In this document: piece after piece, positions 6,895 through 14,319 of the stretch | How the letters are laid out: every line of letters starts with the position of its first letter | Numbering within the stretch: the stretch's first letter is position 1 | Notes under the pieces: model-generated | What the model was told of the DNA's origin: nothing | Seen by the model: only the letters and a program-made list of their open reading frames with translations | Database searches by the model: none | Source of the DNA: an uncultured Oscillospiraceae bacterium | Lineage (GTDB): Bacteria > Bacillota > Clostridia > Oscillospirales > Oscillospiraceae | Length of the DNA: 37,386 nucleotides | Assembly: GCA_947629955.1 (NCBI GenBank) | Contig: CANRFT010000019.1 | Location: forward strand, 1 to 37,386 | Reading direction: 5' to 3' | Position numbers and translations under genes: made by a program

Positions 6895-7523
6895 ACGCCC
6901 TTCATCGCCACCCGCAGGAAGGGGTTATACTGCCGCTCATGCTCCAGGGTGGACTGCCCCTCGTGGCCGGGGCACACCCGGTAGTCCTCTTTCAGCTCCC
7001 CCAGCCGTTTCAGGGAGGCCATGATCTGCTCCTCGTCCCCGCCGGGCAGGTCGGTGCGGCCCATGGATTCATTGAATAAGGTGTCCCCGGTGAACAGCAC
7101 ATCGCCCGCCTCCAGGGTCACCGAGCCGGGGGTGTGGCCGGGGGTCTCCAGCACCTTGATGTCCACCCCCGCCACGGCGAGGGCGTCCCCCTCCCGATAG
7201 GTGCGGATGTCCCCGTAAGAGGCCACCGTGGGGACGGACGCGCCGAAGGTACGGGTCCTCTCTCCCTCCCCCAGGTCGGCGGGGTGGCAGTACACGGGCA
7301 GGTCCGGCCAGCTCTCCCGAAGGCCGGGGATACCCATGATATGGTCGAAATGGCCGTGGGTCAGCAGGACGACCTCCGGCTCCAATCCCCGCTCCTTCAG
7401 CCAGGCGGCCACCTTGTCCCCGTCGGCGCCGGGGTCTACGATGCCGCAGCCCTTGCCCTCTCCCTTCCGGAAGATATAGCAGTTGGTGCCGATCATGCCG
7501 AGACGCAGTACGTTGATCTCCAT
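6891..7523 (-). CDS. Metallo-beta-lactamase-fold hydrolase (glyoxalase II-like)
   Basis: This 210-residue protein contains THGHFDH (His56, His58, Asp60, His61), the metal-binding signature. Further ligands lie in TPGHTPGS, FTGDTLF and CPGHEG. Size and motifs match YcbL-like hydrolases, which are small glyoxalase II relatives that act on thioesters such as S-lactoylglutathione or on unknown metabolites. The ATG at 7523 has TGAGGTG just upstream. It lies 12 bp after the HD gene and is coupled to hemZ by an ATGA overlap. The family is certain; the substrate is not. Confidence 0.92.
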   Translation of the reverse strand: MEINVLRLGMIGTNCYIFRKGEGKGCGIVDPGADGDKVAAWLKERGLEPEVVLLTHGHFDHIMGIPGLRESWPDLPVYCHPADLGEGERTRTFGASVPTVASYGDIRTYREGDALAVAGVDIKVLETPGHTPGSVTLEAGDVLFTGDTLFNESMGRTDLPGGDEEQIMASLKRLGELKEDYRVCPGHEGQSTLEHERQYNPFLRVAMKGV

Positions 7524-7535
7524 ACGCTCACCTCA

Positions 7536-8126
7536 TCACAGACTGCCCGTTTTTTCCAGGAAATAGGACGCCTCCATGTCCGCCACCGCCAGGGCGAAGG
7601 CAAGCGGATACTGCTGGAGGGCCTGGCCCACCATCTTGCTGTCCTCCGGGCCGGAGAACCCCATGTGCCAGCGGATGGCCATGGCCTCCTCCCGGGAGAG
7701 GCGCATGAAGCCGGACACGATGTACACCGACTTCTCCCCGTGGCCGTAGGGCAGCTTGTCCTCGTAGAAGAAGGTGGGCACCTTCTCCCACTTGCCGGTG
7801 GCGTCGTCCTTCACGTTGCGGGTGCCGGCCTTGTAGCAGCCGATCTTGCACAGGTCGTGGAGCAGGGCCACGATGGCCACCGACTCCATGTCGTAGTCCA
7901 GGCCGTAGACCTCCTTCACTCGCTGCCGCTCCAGGTAGGCCTCCAGGCACCGGAACACGTTGACGCTGTGGTCGCACAGGCCGCCGGCGTAGGCCCCGTG
8001 GTATTTGGCGGAGGCGGGGGCAGAGAAGAAGTCGCTGCGGTCGGTCAGATAGTCCAGCAGCTCTTTGGCGCCCTCCCGGTGGATGTACTGATTGTATAGT
8101 TCGATAAATTCATCACGTCCCGGCAT
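7536..8126 (-). CDS. HD-domain phosphohydrolase
   Basis: This 196-residue protein has the HD-superfamily metal ligands: His53 (CDHSVNV), the HD pair His90-Asp91 (ALLHDLCKIG), and a later Asp in VADMEAS. Proteins of this type hydrolyse phosphate esters, often nucleotides or cyclic nucleotides. The ATG at 8126 has AAAGGGGAT upstream, while the longer open frame to 8207 would run through the promoter, so I chose the shorter form. It is the first gene of the operon with the metallo-hydrolase and hemZ and is divergent from the AbrB-type gene. Its specific substrate is unknown. Confidence 0.88.
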   Translation of the reverse strand: MPGRDEFIELYNQYIHREGAKELLDYLTDRSDFFSAPASAKYHGAYAGGLCDHSVNVFRCLEAYLERQRVKEVYGLDYDMESVAIVALLHDLCKIGCYKAGTRNVKDDATGKWEKVPTFFYEDKLPYGHGEKSVYIVSGFMRLSREEAMAIRWHMGFSGPEDSKMVGQALQQYPLAFALAVADMEASYFLEKTGSL

Positions 8127-8158
8127 CGCGATATCCCCTTTCCGTTCACTTTTCATCC

Positions 8159-8167
8159 AGTATACCA
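8159..8167 (-). promoter_or_regulatory. Extended -10 promoter of the HD-hydrolase-hemZ operon
   Basis: On the minus strand the sequence TGGTATACT forms an extended -10 element 32 bp before the HD start codon. The matching -35 region (TTCCAA) is weak, as is usual for extended -10 promoters. Confidence 0.6.
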
Positions 8168-8217
8168 GAAAATTCTGCCGTTGGAAAGGCCAAACGTGGG
8201 ACGTCAAAAAATTCCTC

Positions 8218-8246
8218 TTGACAAATCCAATTCCCAGAAGTATGAT
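8218..8246 (+). promoter_or_regulatory. Promoter of the AbrB-type regulator gene
   Basis: TTGACA (8218-8223) and TATGAT (8241-8246) separated by 17 bp, 35 bp upstream of the ATG at 8282. Confidence 0.88.
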
Positions 8247-8265
8247 TAGTATAACTTTTCATACT
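8239..8265 (+). promoter_or_regulatory. Candidate operator overlapping the -10 box
   Basis: AGTATGA (8239-8245) and its reverse complement TCATACT (8259-8265) flank a third related copy, AGTATAA (8248-8254). The group covers the -10 box and likely start point, a suitable site for autorepression by the AbrB-type product encoded 16 bp downstream. Confidence 0.5.
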
Positions 8266-8281
8266 TTAGGAGGTGCTGTTT

Positions 8282-8509
8282 ATGGAAGAACAGACAAGGG
8301 GGCGCTACGCCTGGACGGTGAAGGTGGGGGAAAAAGGCCAGTTCGTCATCCCCAAGGAGGCCAGGGACCTGTTCGGCATCAGGCCGGGGGACACCCTGCT
8401 GCTGCTGGGGGACTCGGAACAGGGCATCGCCATCCCCCCCAAGGCGGTGGCGGAGGCGCTGGTGGACCGTATCTTCGGCAATATGCCCTTCCCGGAGGGC
8501 GGAAAGTGA
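8282..8509 (+). CDS. AbrB/SpoVT-type DNA-binding regulator
   Basis: This 75-residue protein has the AbrB swapped-hairpin sequence near its start (TVKVGEKGQFVIPKEARDLFGIRPGDTLLLLGD), which forms a dimeric DNA-binding barrel. The remainder is a short tail of about 30 residues. I chose the ATG at 8282 because AGGAGG lies 8 bases upstream; a GTG at 8273 falls within that site. Its stop overlaps the GTG start of the acyltransferase gene (GTGA), so the two are coupled, and it probably regulates its own promoter. Confidence 0.93.
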   Translation: MEEQTRGRYAWTVKVGEKGQFVIPKEARDLFGIRPGDTLLLLGDSEQGIAIPPKAVAEALVDRIFGNMPFPEGGK

Positions 8510-9570
8510 GGCGCCCCTGGCTGGACGGGCTGCGCTGGCAGACGGTGCTGCTGGTGCTGGTCTATCACGTGGGCTACCTGTTCAACGGGGTGGGGGTGCC
8601 AGGGGGCATAGGGCCGGACAAGGCCCTCCCCGCCGCCGATGTACTGCTGTCCCTCGTCTACCCCTGGTTCATGGTGCTGCTGTTCGCGGTGGCGGGCATC
8701 TGCGCCCGGTACGCTCTGGAAAGGGAAAAGCCTTCCCGGTTTCTGCGGGAACGGGCCCGGAAGCTGCTGGTGCCCTCTCTCCTGGGGCCCTTCGTCTACC
8801 ACTGGGTCACCGGGTGGATGAACGTGTCCATCGGCGGCGGGCTGGAGTACATCCCGCCTCTGATTCGTTACCCGGTGTTCGTGCTGGCGGGGCAGGGGCC
8901 TCTGTGGTTCTGCCATGTGCTGTTTCTGTGGTCCCTGGCCGCCGCCCTGCTGAAACGGCTGGACAGGGTCGACCGGCTCCACGCCCTCTGCGGCCGCCTC
9001 CCCGGCCCCGCCCTGTTTTTGCTGGGATTTGTCCTCTGGGGCGGGGCGCAGATCGGCAACGTGCCCGTCATCACGGTGTACCGCTTCGGGATCTACGGAG
9101 CGGCCTTCCTGATGGGATACCTGTTCCTCTCCCACGACGGCGCTCAGGAGGCTGTGAAGCGTTATCGCTGGCCGGCGCTGATTGCCGCCCTCCTGCTGGG
9201 CGTGACCTTCGCCGCCCGGTTTTACGGGCAAAACTTTGCCGATGACGCCATCCTCCGCTCCGCCCACGCCAACTGGTTCGCCTGGACGGCGGCGCTGGCC
9301 GCCCTGGGCTGGGGAAAGCACAGCCTGAAAAACAGCTCCCCCTTCGCCCGGTATATGACCGGGGCCAGCTTCGGCTGGTATGTGGTCCACTACCCCGCCG
9401 CGCTGGCCCTGTGCTGGGGGCTGTATGCGAGCCCTCTCCCCGGCTGGGCCTGCTATCTGCTGGGTCTGCTCGGCGTGTTCCCCCTGACGGCGGCGCTCTA
9501 TGAGTTGATCCGCCGTATCCCCGTCCTCCGCTTCCTGGTGCTGGGGATCAAAAAACCGCAAAAGGCATAG
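8506..9570 (+). CDS. Acyltransferase 3 family integral membrane protein
   Basis: This 354-residue protein has about ten hydrophobic segments and the opening RRPWLDGLRWQTVLLVLVYHV, the acyltransferase 3 (OafA/WecH-like) start with the conserved LR and H. These enzymes move acyl groups onto envelope sugars or small molecules at the membrane. The GTG at 8506 overlaps the AbrB stop by 4 bp, so translation is coupled. The upstream continuation of the frame is the regulator gene read in another frame. An 11-bp-stem terminator follows. The substrate is unknown. Confidence 0.88.
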   Translation: MRRPWLDGLRWQTVLLVLVYHVGYLFNGVGVPGGIGPDKALPAADVLLSLVYPWFMVLLFAVAGICARYALEREKPSRFLRERARKLLVPSLLGPFVYHWVTGWMNVSIGGGLEYIPPLIRYPVFVLAGQGPLWFCHVLFLWSLAAALLKRLDRVDRLHALCGRLPGPALFLLGFVLWGGAQIGNVPVITVYRFGIYGAAFLMGYLFLSHDGAQEAVKRYRWPALIAALLLGVTFAARFYGQNFADDAILRSAHANWFAWTAALAALGWGKHSLKNSSPFARYMTGASFGWYVVHYPAALALCWGLYASPLPGWACYLLGLLGVFPLTAALYELIRRIPVLRFLVLGIKKPQKA

Positions 9571-9573
9571 CAA

Positions 9574-9601
9574 AGAGCCGGACGGTCTCCCGTCCGGCTC
9601 T
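9574..9601 (+). terminator. Hairpin terminator after the acyltransferase gene
   Basis: An 11-bp perfect stem (9574-9584 with 9591-9601, loop GTCTCC). The tail is only weakly T-rich. It may also serve the convergent gene at 9624. The same 22-base core recurs at 10245-10266. Confidence 0.75.
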
Positions 9602-9623
9602 CTCCATAATGTGACAGACGGCC

Positions 9624-10163
9624 TCACTCCGCTTTTTTCCGCTCTGCCCAGGTGACGAAGGTGTTGTCCCGGGGCTCGTCGTGGAGGATGACCCGGGGGG
9701 CGGGCAGCACCACGGTGGCGTTGGCGGGCACGTCGAAGGTGACGGCGCAGTTGGCGCCGATGCGGGCGTTGTCCCCGACGGTCACGTTGCCGATGATCTT
9801 GGCCCCCGCGCCGATATACACGTTTTTGCCGATGGTGGGCGCCCCCCGCCCCCGGCTGTCCGGCAGGTTGTTGGAGCCGATGGTCACCTGCTGGAAGATG
9901 GTGCAGCCCTCCCCCACCGTGGCCCCGTAGGAGATAAAGATCCCCGCCAGCCCGTGGGGGGTGGCGAAGGGGGCGATCCGCTCCAGGCAGGGGATGCAGG
10001 CGTTGTGCTTATCCAAAATCTTCTGGTTGGAGTGGGTATACAGAGGCGCAAGGAACCTCTGTATCCGGCCCTTTGGCCGGACGATCTTCTCCCGGTTCTT
10101 CCAGAATTTCGCCACCGGGTCAGGGAAGAAAAACCGCTTGATCTTCCGCAGCAGCTCCCACAT
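9624..10163 (-). CDS. Serine acetyltransferase-like hexapeptide-repeat acyltransferase
   Basis: This 179-residue protein has a basic N-terminal segment followed by hexapeptide repeats forming a left-handed beta-helix (about residues 70-155: ATVGEGCTIF, TIGKNVYIGAGAKIIGNVTVGDNARIGANC). The RGAPTIG loop and the terminal V-P-A-N-A-T pattern match the serine acetyltransferase group used in cysteine or polysaccharide synthesis. It lacks the long N-terminal helical domain of CysE, so it may act on another acceptor. Start is the ATG at 10163, behind GAGGTG. It lies between two near-identical hairpins and is probably transcribed alone or by read-through. Confidence 0.85.
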   Translation of the reverse strand: MWELLRKIKRFFFPDPVAKFWKNREKIVRPKGRIQRFLAPLYTHSNQKILDKHNACIPCLERIAPFATPHGLAGIFISYGATVGEGCTIFQQVTIGSNNLPDSRGRGAPTIGKNVYIGAGAKIIGNVTVGDNARIGANCAVTFDVPANATVVLPAPRVILHDEPRDNTFVTWAERKKAE

Positions 10164-10242
10164 AGAGGGCACCTCAATTCCTCAGGAATGATTCGTCACC
10201 CGTATTGTACCCCATCGGGCGCGGTTTTGCAAGGGCGCGAAC

Positions 10243-10268
10243 GGGCCGGACGGTCTCCCGTCCGGCCC
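10243..10268 (-). terminator. Hairpin after the VanZ-family gene
   Basis: A 10-bp stem (10243-10252 with 10259-10268, loop GTCTCC) begins 14 bp beyond the second stop codon of the interrupted VanZ-family gene. The T tail is poor. The core is identical to the hairpin at 9574-9601. Confidence 0.65.
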
Positions 10269-10281
10269 ATGTAATTTTGCG

Positions 10282-10443
10282 TTATTTCAACGCCGGCACG
10301 AACACCGAGTCGAACCCCAGGTCCTCGATGCCGAAGGCGTACACCGGCTGATAGAACCCCTTGGTGTCCGCCCGGTACTCCAGGGCGCAGGCGGTCACCC
10401 GGACATCGTTATGGGCGTACTCCTTCGTCCAGTATTCCAGTTA
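10282..10443 (-). pseudogene. Detached C-terminal part of the VanZ-family gene beyond an in-frame TAA
   Basis: Directly after the TAA at 10441-10443, the same frame stays open for 52 codons to a second TAA at 10282-10284. The predicted peptide has protein-like composition (it begins LEYWTKEYAHNDVRVTACAL and ends DSVFVPALK) and its codon use matches the gene upstream. A hairpin follows the second stop at the usual distance. No start codon or ribosome binding site serves this piece. The simplest reading is one original gene of about 467 codons with a nonsense mutation or a sequencing error at 10441-10443. Stop-codon read-through is a less likely option. Confidence 0.75.
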
Positions 10444-11685
10444 CTCGTTGTCGGAGCACCGGCCCTTCCGGAGCCGCTGATACGCCTCCTCCGGGGAGAG
10501 GACCGCCTCTTGTTTTGCCAGTTCGCACAGCGCCAGGCTGTTCTCGATCTCCACGATCTCCCCTGCGTCGGTCACCCGGCAGCGGAGGATTCCGGTGGTC
10601 AAGGCGTCCCCCTTCACATCGCCCGACGCCTCGAATTTATGCCAGCCGTCCCCCTCGTACCCGAAGGTCACGTGATCCGGCACGTCGATGTCAAAGGCGG
10701 CCAGCTTCTCCCGCAGCGCCGCCTCGGGCAGCTCGCCATAATGCTCGTCGTGGCGGTACCGGTCGTACCGGAAAGAACGGTCGGCCAGCTCCACCTTCAG
10801 GAAGAAATCCGAGTGGTTGGAATACATCGAGGTCCCGTCGTAATAGTCGGCGTCAAAGTAATATTCAGGCGGGCGGCTCTCGGTGTCCACCCCCAGCCGC
10901 TGGGCGAACCCATAGGCAAAGGCGTCGCAGGCGGCCCGGTCGTAGGCCCCCAGGCGGTACACCCCGGCGGTCTCCCCCACAGAGGGCAGCTTACAGTCCA
11001 GGGTCCAGGCCGCGCCGGAGAGGTCCGCGTCATAGACAGGGGCGTCGGCCAGATTGCCGTAGGGCTGGAGGTAATAGACCGCGAAGGTCCCGCCCAGGAC
11101 CGCCGCCGCCAGCACCGGCAGCGCCGCGCAGGCCCCGGCCAGGGCGGGCCGCTTTTCAATCAGATTCAGCACCATCATGCACAGGCACCAGCCCACCATG
11201 GTCCCCAGGGCGTTGCAGAACAGGTCGTCCACATCTGCCATGCCCAGGGCCCCCACATACTGGACCACCTCCACCGCCAGCGACAGGCCCAGCCCCGCCG
11301 CCAGAGCCGCGTGCCACCGGCGGAAGGGTCTCCACAGCAGAGGCAGCAGGACGCCCAGGGGCAGGAACATGGCGGTGTTCAACAAGGGATTGAGCCAGAC
11401 CTGTAGGGAGAACTCGTTCCACGCCTCCCGGAAGGCCCGGAACAGGTGGAAATTGTACCCCATGGCGCCGATCCCCCCGATGCCCATGCGCCGCAGGGTG
11501 AGGCCAAGCATGGCGGTCAGCCACCCGCACAGCAGGGCGAAAGCGATCACCTTTCCCCAGGAGATGGGCCGCTTTCTGAGCTTGAAGCACAGGGCGGCGG
11601 CCAGCCCGCCCAAAACGGCGGACAAAACCGCCAGGCCCGCCACGCCTCTCAGCAGATAGAAGATCGTGTGGATAAAATCATGCAT
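10441..11685 (-). CDS. VanZ-family membrane protein with C-terminal extracellular domain (prematurely stopped)
   Basis: This 414-residue product has an N-terminal hydrophobic domain (about residues 1-200, five to six membrane segments) with the VanZ-like pattern NPLLNTAMFLPLGVLLPL and EVVQYVGALGMADVDDLFCNALG. A soluble domain of about 210 residues follows and probably lies outside the cell. VanZ relatives are linked to glycopeptide or lipopeptide tolerance, but most have no proven activity. The gene lies 47 bp after the VanY-like gene in a minus-strand operon. It ends at an in-frame TAA, with 52 further codons open beyond it, so the protein is probably truncated relative to its ancestor. Confidence 0.85.
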   Translation of the reverse strand: MHDFIHTIFYLLRGVAGLAVLSAVLGGLAAALCFKLRKRPISWGKVIAFALLCGWLTAMLGLTLRRMGIGGIGAMGYNFHLFRAFREAWNEFSLQVWLNPLLNTAMFLPLGVLLPLLWRPFRRWHAALAAGLGLSLAVEVVQYVGALGMADVDDLFCNALGTMVGWCLCMMVLNLIEKRPALAGACAALPVLAAAVLGGTFAVYYLQPYGNLADAPVYDADLSGAAWTLDCKLPSVGETAGVYRLGAYDRAACDAFAYGFAQRLGVDTESRPPEYYFDADYYDGTSMYSNHSDFFLKVELADRSFRYDRYRHDEHYGELPEAALREKLAAFDIDVPDHVTFGYEGDGWHKFEASGDVKGDALTTGILRCRVTDAGEIVEIENSLALCELAKQEAVLSPEEAYQRLRKGRCSDNE

Positions 11686-11732
11686 AAGTCTCTCCCGTCT
11701 GTGATCATCCGCTTATCTATTACAGGCTGTAT

Positions 11733-12446
11733 TCACGCCGCCCGGTCTCCGTCCAGATATTCGACATACTCCTCCAGGCAGAGGCCCAGCTCTTCCATCT
11801 CCTCTGCGGCCTCCATCCCCACGTAGCGGTAGTGCCACGGCTCGTTGGAGATGCCGGTGATCTCCGTCTTGTCCGGGGGATAGCGGCGCACAAAGCCGTA
11901 CTCGCAGGCGTGCTCCGCCAGCCAACCGTACACCTGGTCCCCGGTGGACAGGCTGCTGTCCGGGTTGATGTCCACCGCCAGCCCCAGCTGGTGCTCGCTG
12001 GTGCCGGGAAGGGCCACCCACTGTTCGGCCAGCTCTCTGGACTCGCTCCAGGAGTGCCCCTGGCCCCGGTACTGGGCCACGCGGTCGTCCATCAACTCCT
12101 GCTGCTCCTCCTGGGAGCGCCAGCCGTCCCGCACCACGGGGTACACGCCCTGATCCCGCATATCGTCGAACATCTCCTGCAAAGCGGGATAGATGCGCTC
12201 GTCCACCTGGGTCCCGTTGGTCAGGGTGACCAGCTCCGGGTCCCAGCCCTCGGGCAGGGAGTGGTCCCGGTTCACCAGCACCAGCTCCCAGCCGTGGTCC
12301 ATGGAGGCCGCCGGGGGCCGGGGCGGGCTCCCCCCGATGAGGAACACGCCCAGCGCCAGCACCACTGCCAGCGCTGCGGCCAGCGCCCCGATCCAGAGGG
12401 GGGCCCTGCTCCGGCGGCTGTGCCGCCTCGTCCGTCTCTCACTCAT
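11733..12446 (-). CDS. D-alanyl-D-alanine carboxypeptidase, VanY type (M15B)
   Basis: This 237-residue protein has a basic N-terminus and one membrane anchor (about residues 17-38), then an extracytoplasmic M15 peptidase domain. The zinc ligands and catalytic residues are visible: SEHQLGLAVDIN (His152, Asp159) and EPWHYRYVG (Glu202, His205). Such enzymes remove the terminal D-Ala from peptidoglycan stem peptides. It lies 22 bp after the ABC permease gene, which suggests membership of the same envelope-related operon. There are no VanH/VanA/VanX partners here, so glycopeptide resistance should not be inferred. Confidence 0.92.
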   Translation of the reverse strand: MSERRTRRHSRRSRAPLWIGALAAALAVVLALGVFLIGGSPPRPPAASMDHGWELVLVNRDHSLPEGWDPELVTLTNGTQVDERIYPALQEMFDDMRDQGVYPVVRDGWRSQEEQQELMDDRVAQYRGQGHSWSESRELAEQWVALPGTSEHQLGLAVDINPDSSLSTGDQVYGWLAEHACEYGFVRRYPPDKTEITGISNEPWHYRYVGMEAAEEMEELGLCLEEYVEYLDGDRAA

Positions 12447-12468
12447 GGGGTCAGGTCACTCCTTTGCC

Positions 12469-14319
12469 TTATTCCAACACCTGCTCCGTCCCCGTAAACC
12501 CCTCGTGCTCCAGGAAGGCGGGGATGATCCGCTCCAGCGCGGCCAGGGTCTCGGCGGCCGTGTCGGGCACCGTCACCTCCATGTCGTGGAGGAAGCCCTC
12601 CTCGTCCCGATAGGTGAAGTCGAGGGTGCGGCGGGTCTCCTGGTGCTGCCCCACGTGGAACTGGCCCAGCCGGCCGGCGGCGAAGTCGGCCTTGGCCGCC
12701 TCCAGCAGGGCGCGGGCGTCCGTACCGGTAAAGGTCATGCTGCCGTAGGTCTGTCCGTACTTATACTCGGGGGTCAGCTCGGCGCCCTCTTCTAACTTTT
12801 CGTTGTCATACCAGTCATGGTCTACATAGTTTACGTGGTGCAGCGCTTCGGCCGCCTGGTCGAAGCCGAAACGGGCCGCTATCAGCGCCGGGTCGCTGTA
12901 GATGCGCTCCAGGGCCCAGGCGGGGGAGCCCTCCTGGTCCACCGGGCCGGGCTCGATGGCGAAACTGTAATCCCGGCTCAGGGTGCCGCCGGACTTCAGG
13001 CGGTAGACCAGCGTCAGGTTCACAGAGCCGTGGGTTCCGCCGGGCACGCCTCCCCTGTCCCGCTGGTCCACCGCCGCCTTGTGGAGGATGATCAGGTCCC
13101 CGATCCGGGCCGGGTCGCTGGTCTCGAACCCGGAGCTGCCGTTGTCCCAGCTGCTGCTCAGATAGGTCACGATGACGCTGTCCACGTCGGCGGCCTCCGG
13201 GACGCGGGTCTCATACCCGGTCAGATCGAAGCACACCACGGCGAACAGGGCGCAGAACACCAGCCCCATCACCGCCGGGCCCTTCCACTTTTTGAACACC
13301 TTGAAGCTCTTGTCCAGGATCATCTGGGCGATGAAGCAGCCCGCCACCGCCCAGACCACCGAGGCGGCGATCCACACCTCGGTGCTCTCCCCCAGCACCA
13401 GGGCGGTGACCCAGCCGAAGAACAGTCCCGCGCAGAAGGACACGCTGTACTTGAACACCGGCTTCATGGGGGCCACGGCCACCACGTCCCCGGCGGTCTC
13501 CAGCCGGCGCCTGCGGTACAGCAGGAAGGCCGCGGCGGTCAGCACCAGGGCCGCCCCGGCGTAGACCGCCAGCGTCCCGCCCCCCTGGAGGGCCACCTCC
13601 GAGACTTTGCTGGGGGGAATGGTGATCTCGATATCCACATTGTAGGCGATCCGGTAAGTGGGGGTGAGCCAGTCCGCCGCCTGGGGCAGGATGTCCCCGA
13701 ACCGGTAATACCCGTAATAGAACTGGGACCAGATAAACTCGAACATCATGATGAGGGCGGCGGCCAGGGCGTTGAAGATGGCGTAAAACGCCGGCAGCGC
13801 CAGGATGTGCCCCGCGAACATGCCGCAGAACACCGCGAAGGAGTAGAAGAAGAACCCCTCGCCGAAGGCGATCAGCAGCCAGTACAGCGCCGTGGTCAGG
13901 CAGTTGGCCCCGAAGGCCGCCCCCACCAGCAGGGTCAAAGCCCCCACGATCAGGTCGGGCACCAGCAGGAAGGCCAGCCCCGCCAGGTAGTGGGTGAGGA
14001 ACAGCCCCTCCCGGCGGACGGGCAGGGCGCCGAAGAAGTTGGCGGAGCGGCTGTTATACAGGTGGCTGAACACCGCCATAGCCGCCAGGGGGGCGAAGAC
14101 CACCGCCGCCGGCAGCAGCGCCTCGGCGGAGGAGGCCAGGATGTTCTCCGCCGTGTAGGCGTAGTGGGCGAACTGGGGATCCAGCCCCTGGAGCTGCATC
14201 AGCATATTCAGGGGCAGGCACACCAGCCAGACCACCAGATAGGCCGCCCACACCGGCCAGTACCGGGCGACGGTCTTTTTGAATACCGTGCCGTTAAAGA
14301 ACGATGTCCCGGACCGCAT
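12469..14319 (-). CDS. ABC transporter permease, ABC-2 type with large extracytoplasmic segment
   Basis: This protein of 616 residues starts at the ATG at 14319, preceded by GGGAGGA. The N-terminal 280 residues hold about six membrane segments. Further segments around residues 300-370 are followed by a hydrophilic C-terminal region of roughly 250 residues, probably outside the membrane. It overlaps the ATPase gene by 26 bp and must be its membrane partner. Together with the GntR gene this matches the Ytr/Bce-like exporters that respond to wall-active compounds. The C-terminal region is not one I recognise with confidence. Confidence 0.85.
   Translation of the reverse strand: MRSGTSFFNGTVFKKTVARYWPVWAAYLVVWLVCLPLNMLMQLQGLDPQFAHYAYTAENILASSAEALLPAAVVFAPLAAMAVFSHLYNSRSANFFGALPVRREGLFLTHYLAGLAFLLVPDLIVGALTLLVGAAFGANCLTTALYWLLIAFGEGFFFYSFAVFCGMFAGHILALPAFYAIFNALAAALIMMFEFIWSQFYYGYYRFGDILPQAADWLTPTYRIAYNVDIEITIPPSKVSEVALQGGGTLAVYAGAALVLTAAAFLLYRRRRLETAGDVVAVAPMKPVFKYSVSFCAGLFFGWVTALVLGESTEVWIAASVVWAVAGCFIAQMILDKSFKVFKKWKGPAVMGLVFCALFAVVCFDLTGYETRVPEAADVDSVIVTYLSSSWDNGSSGFETSDPARIGDLIILHKAAVDQRDRGGVPGGTHGSVNLTLVYRLKSGGTLSRDYSFAIEPGPVDQEGSPAWALERIYSDPALIAARFGFDQAAEALHHVNYVDHDWYDNEKLEEGAELTPEYKYGQTYGSMTFTGTDARALLEAAKADFAAGRLGQFHVGQHQETRRTLDFTYRDEEGFLHDMEVTVPDTAAETLAALERIIPAFLEHEGFTGTEQVLE

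Noticed and set aside
10282-12446. A vancomycin-resistance gene cluster
   Set aside because: Only VanY-like and VanZ-like genes are present. No VanHAX ligase/dehydrogenase/dipeptidase or VanRS pair is visible, and these families are widespread without resistance.
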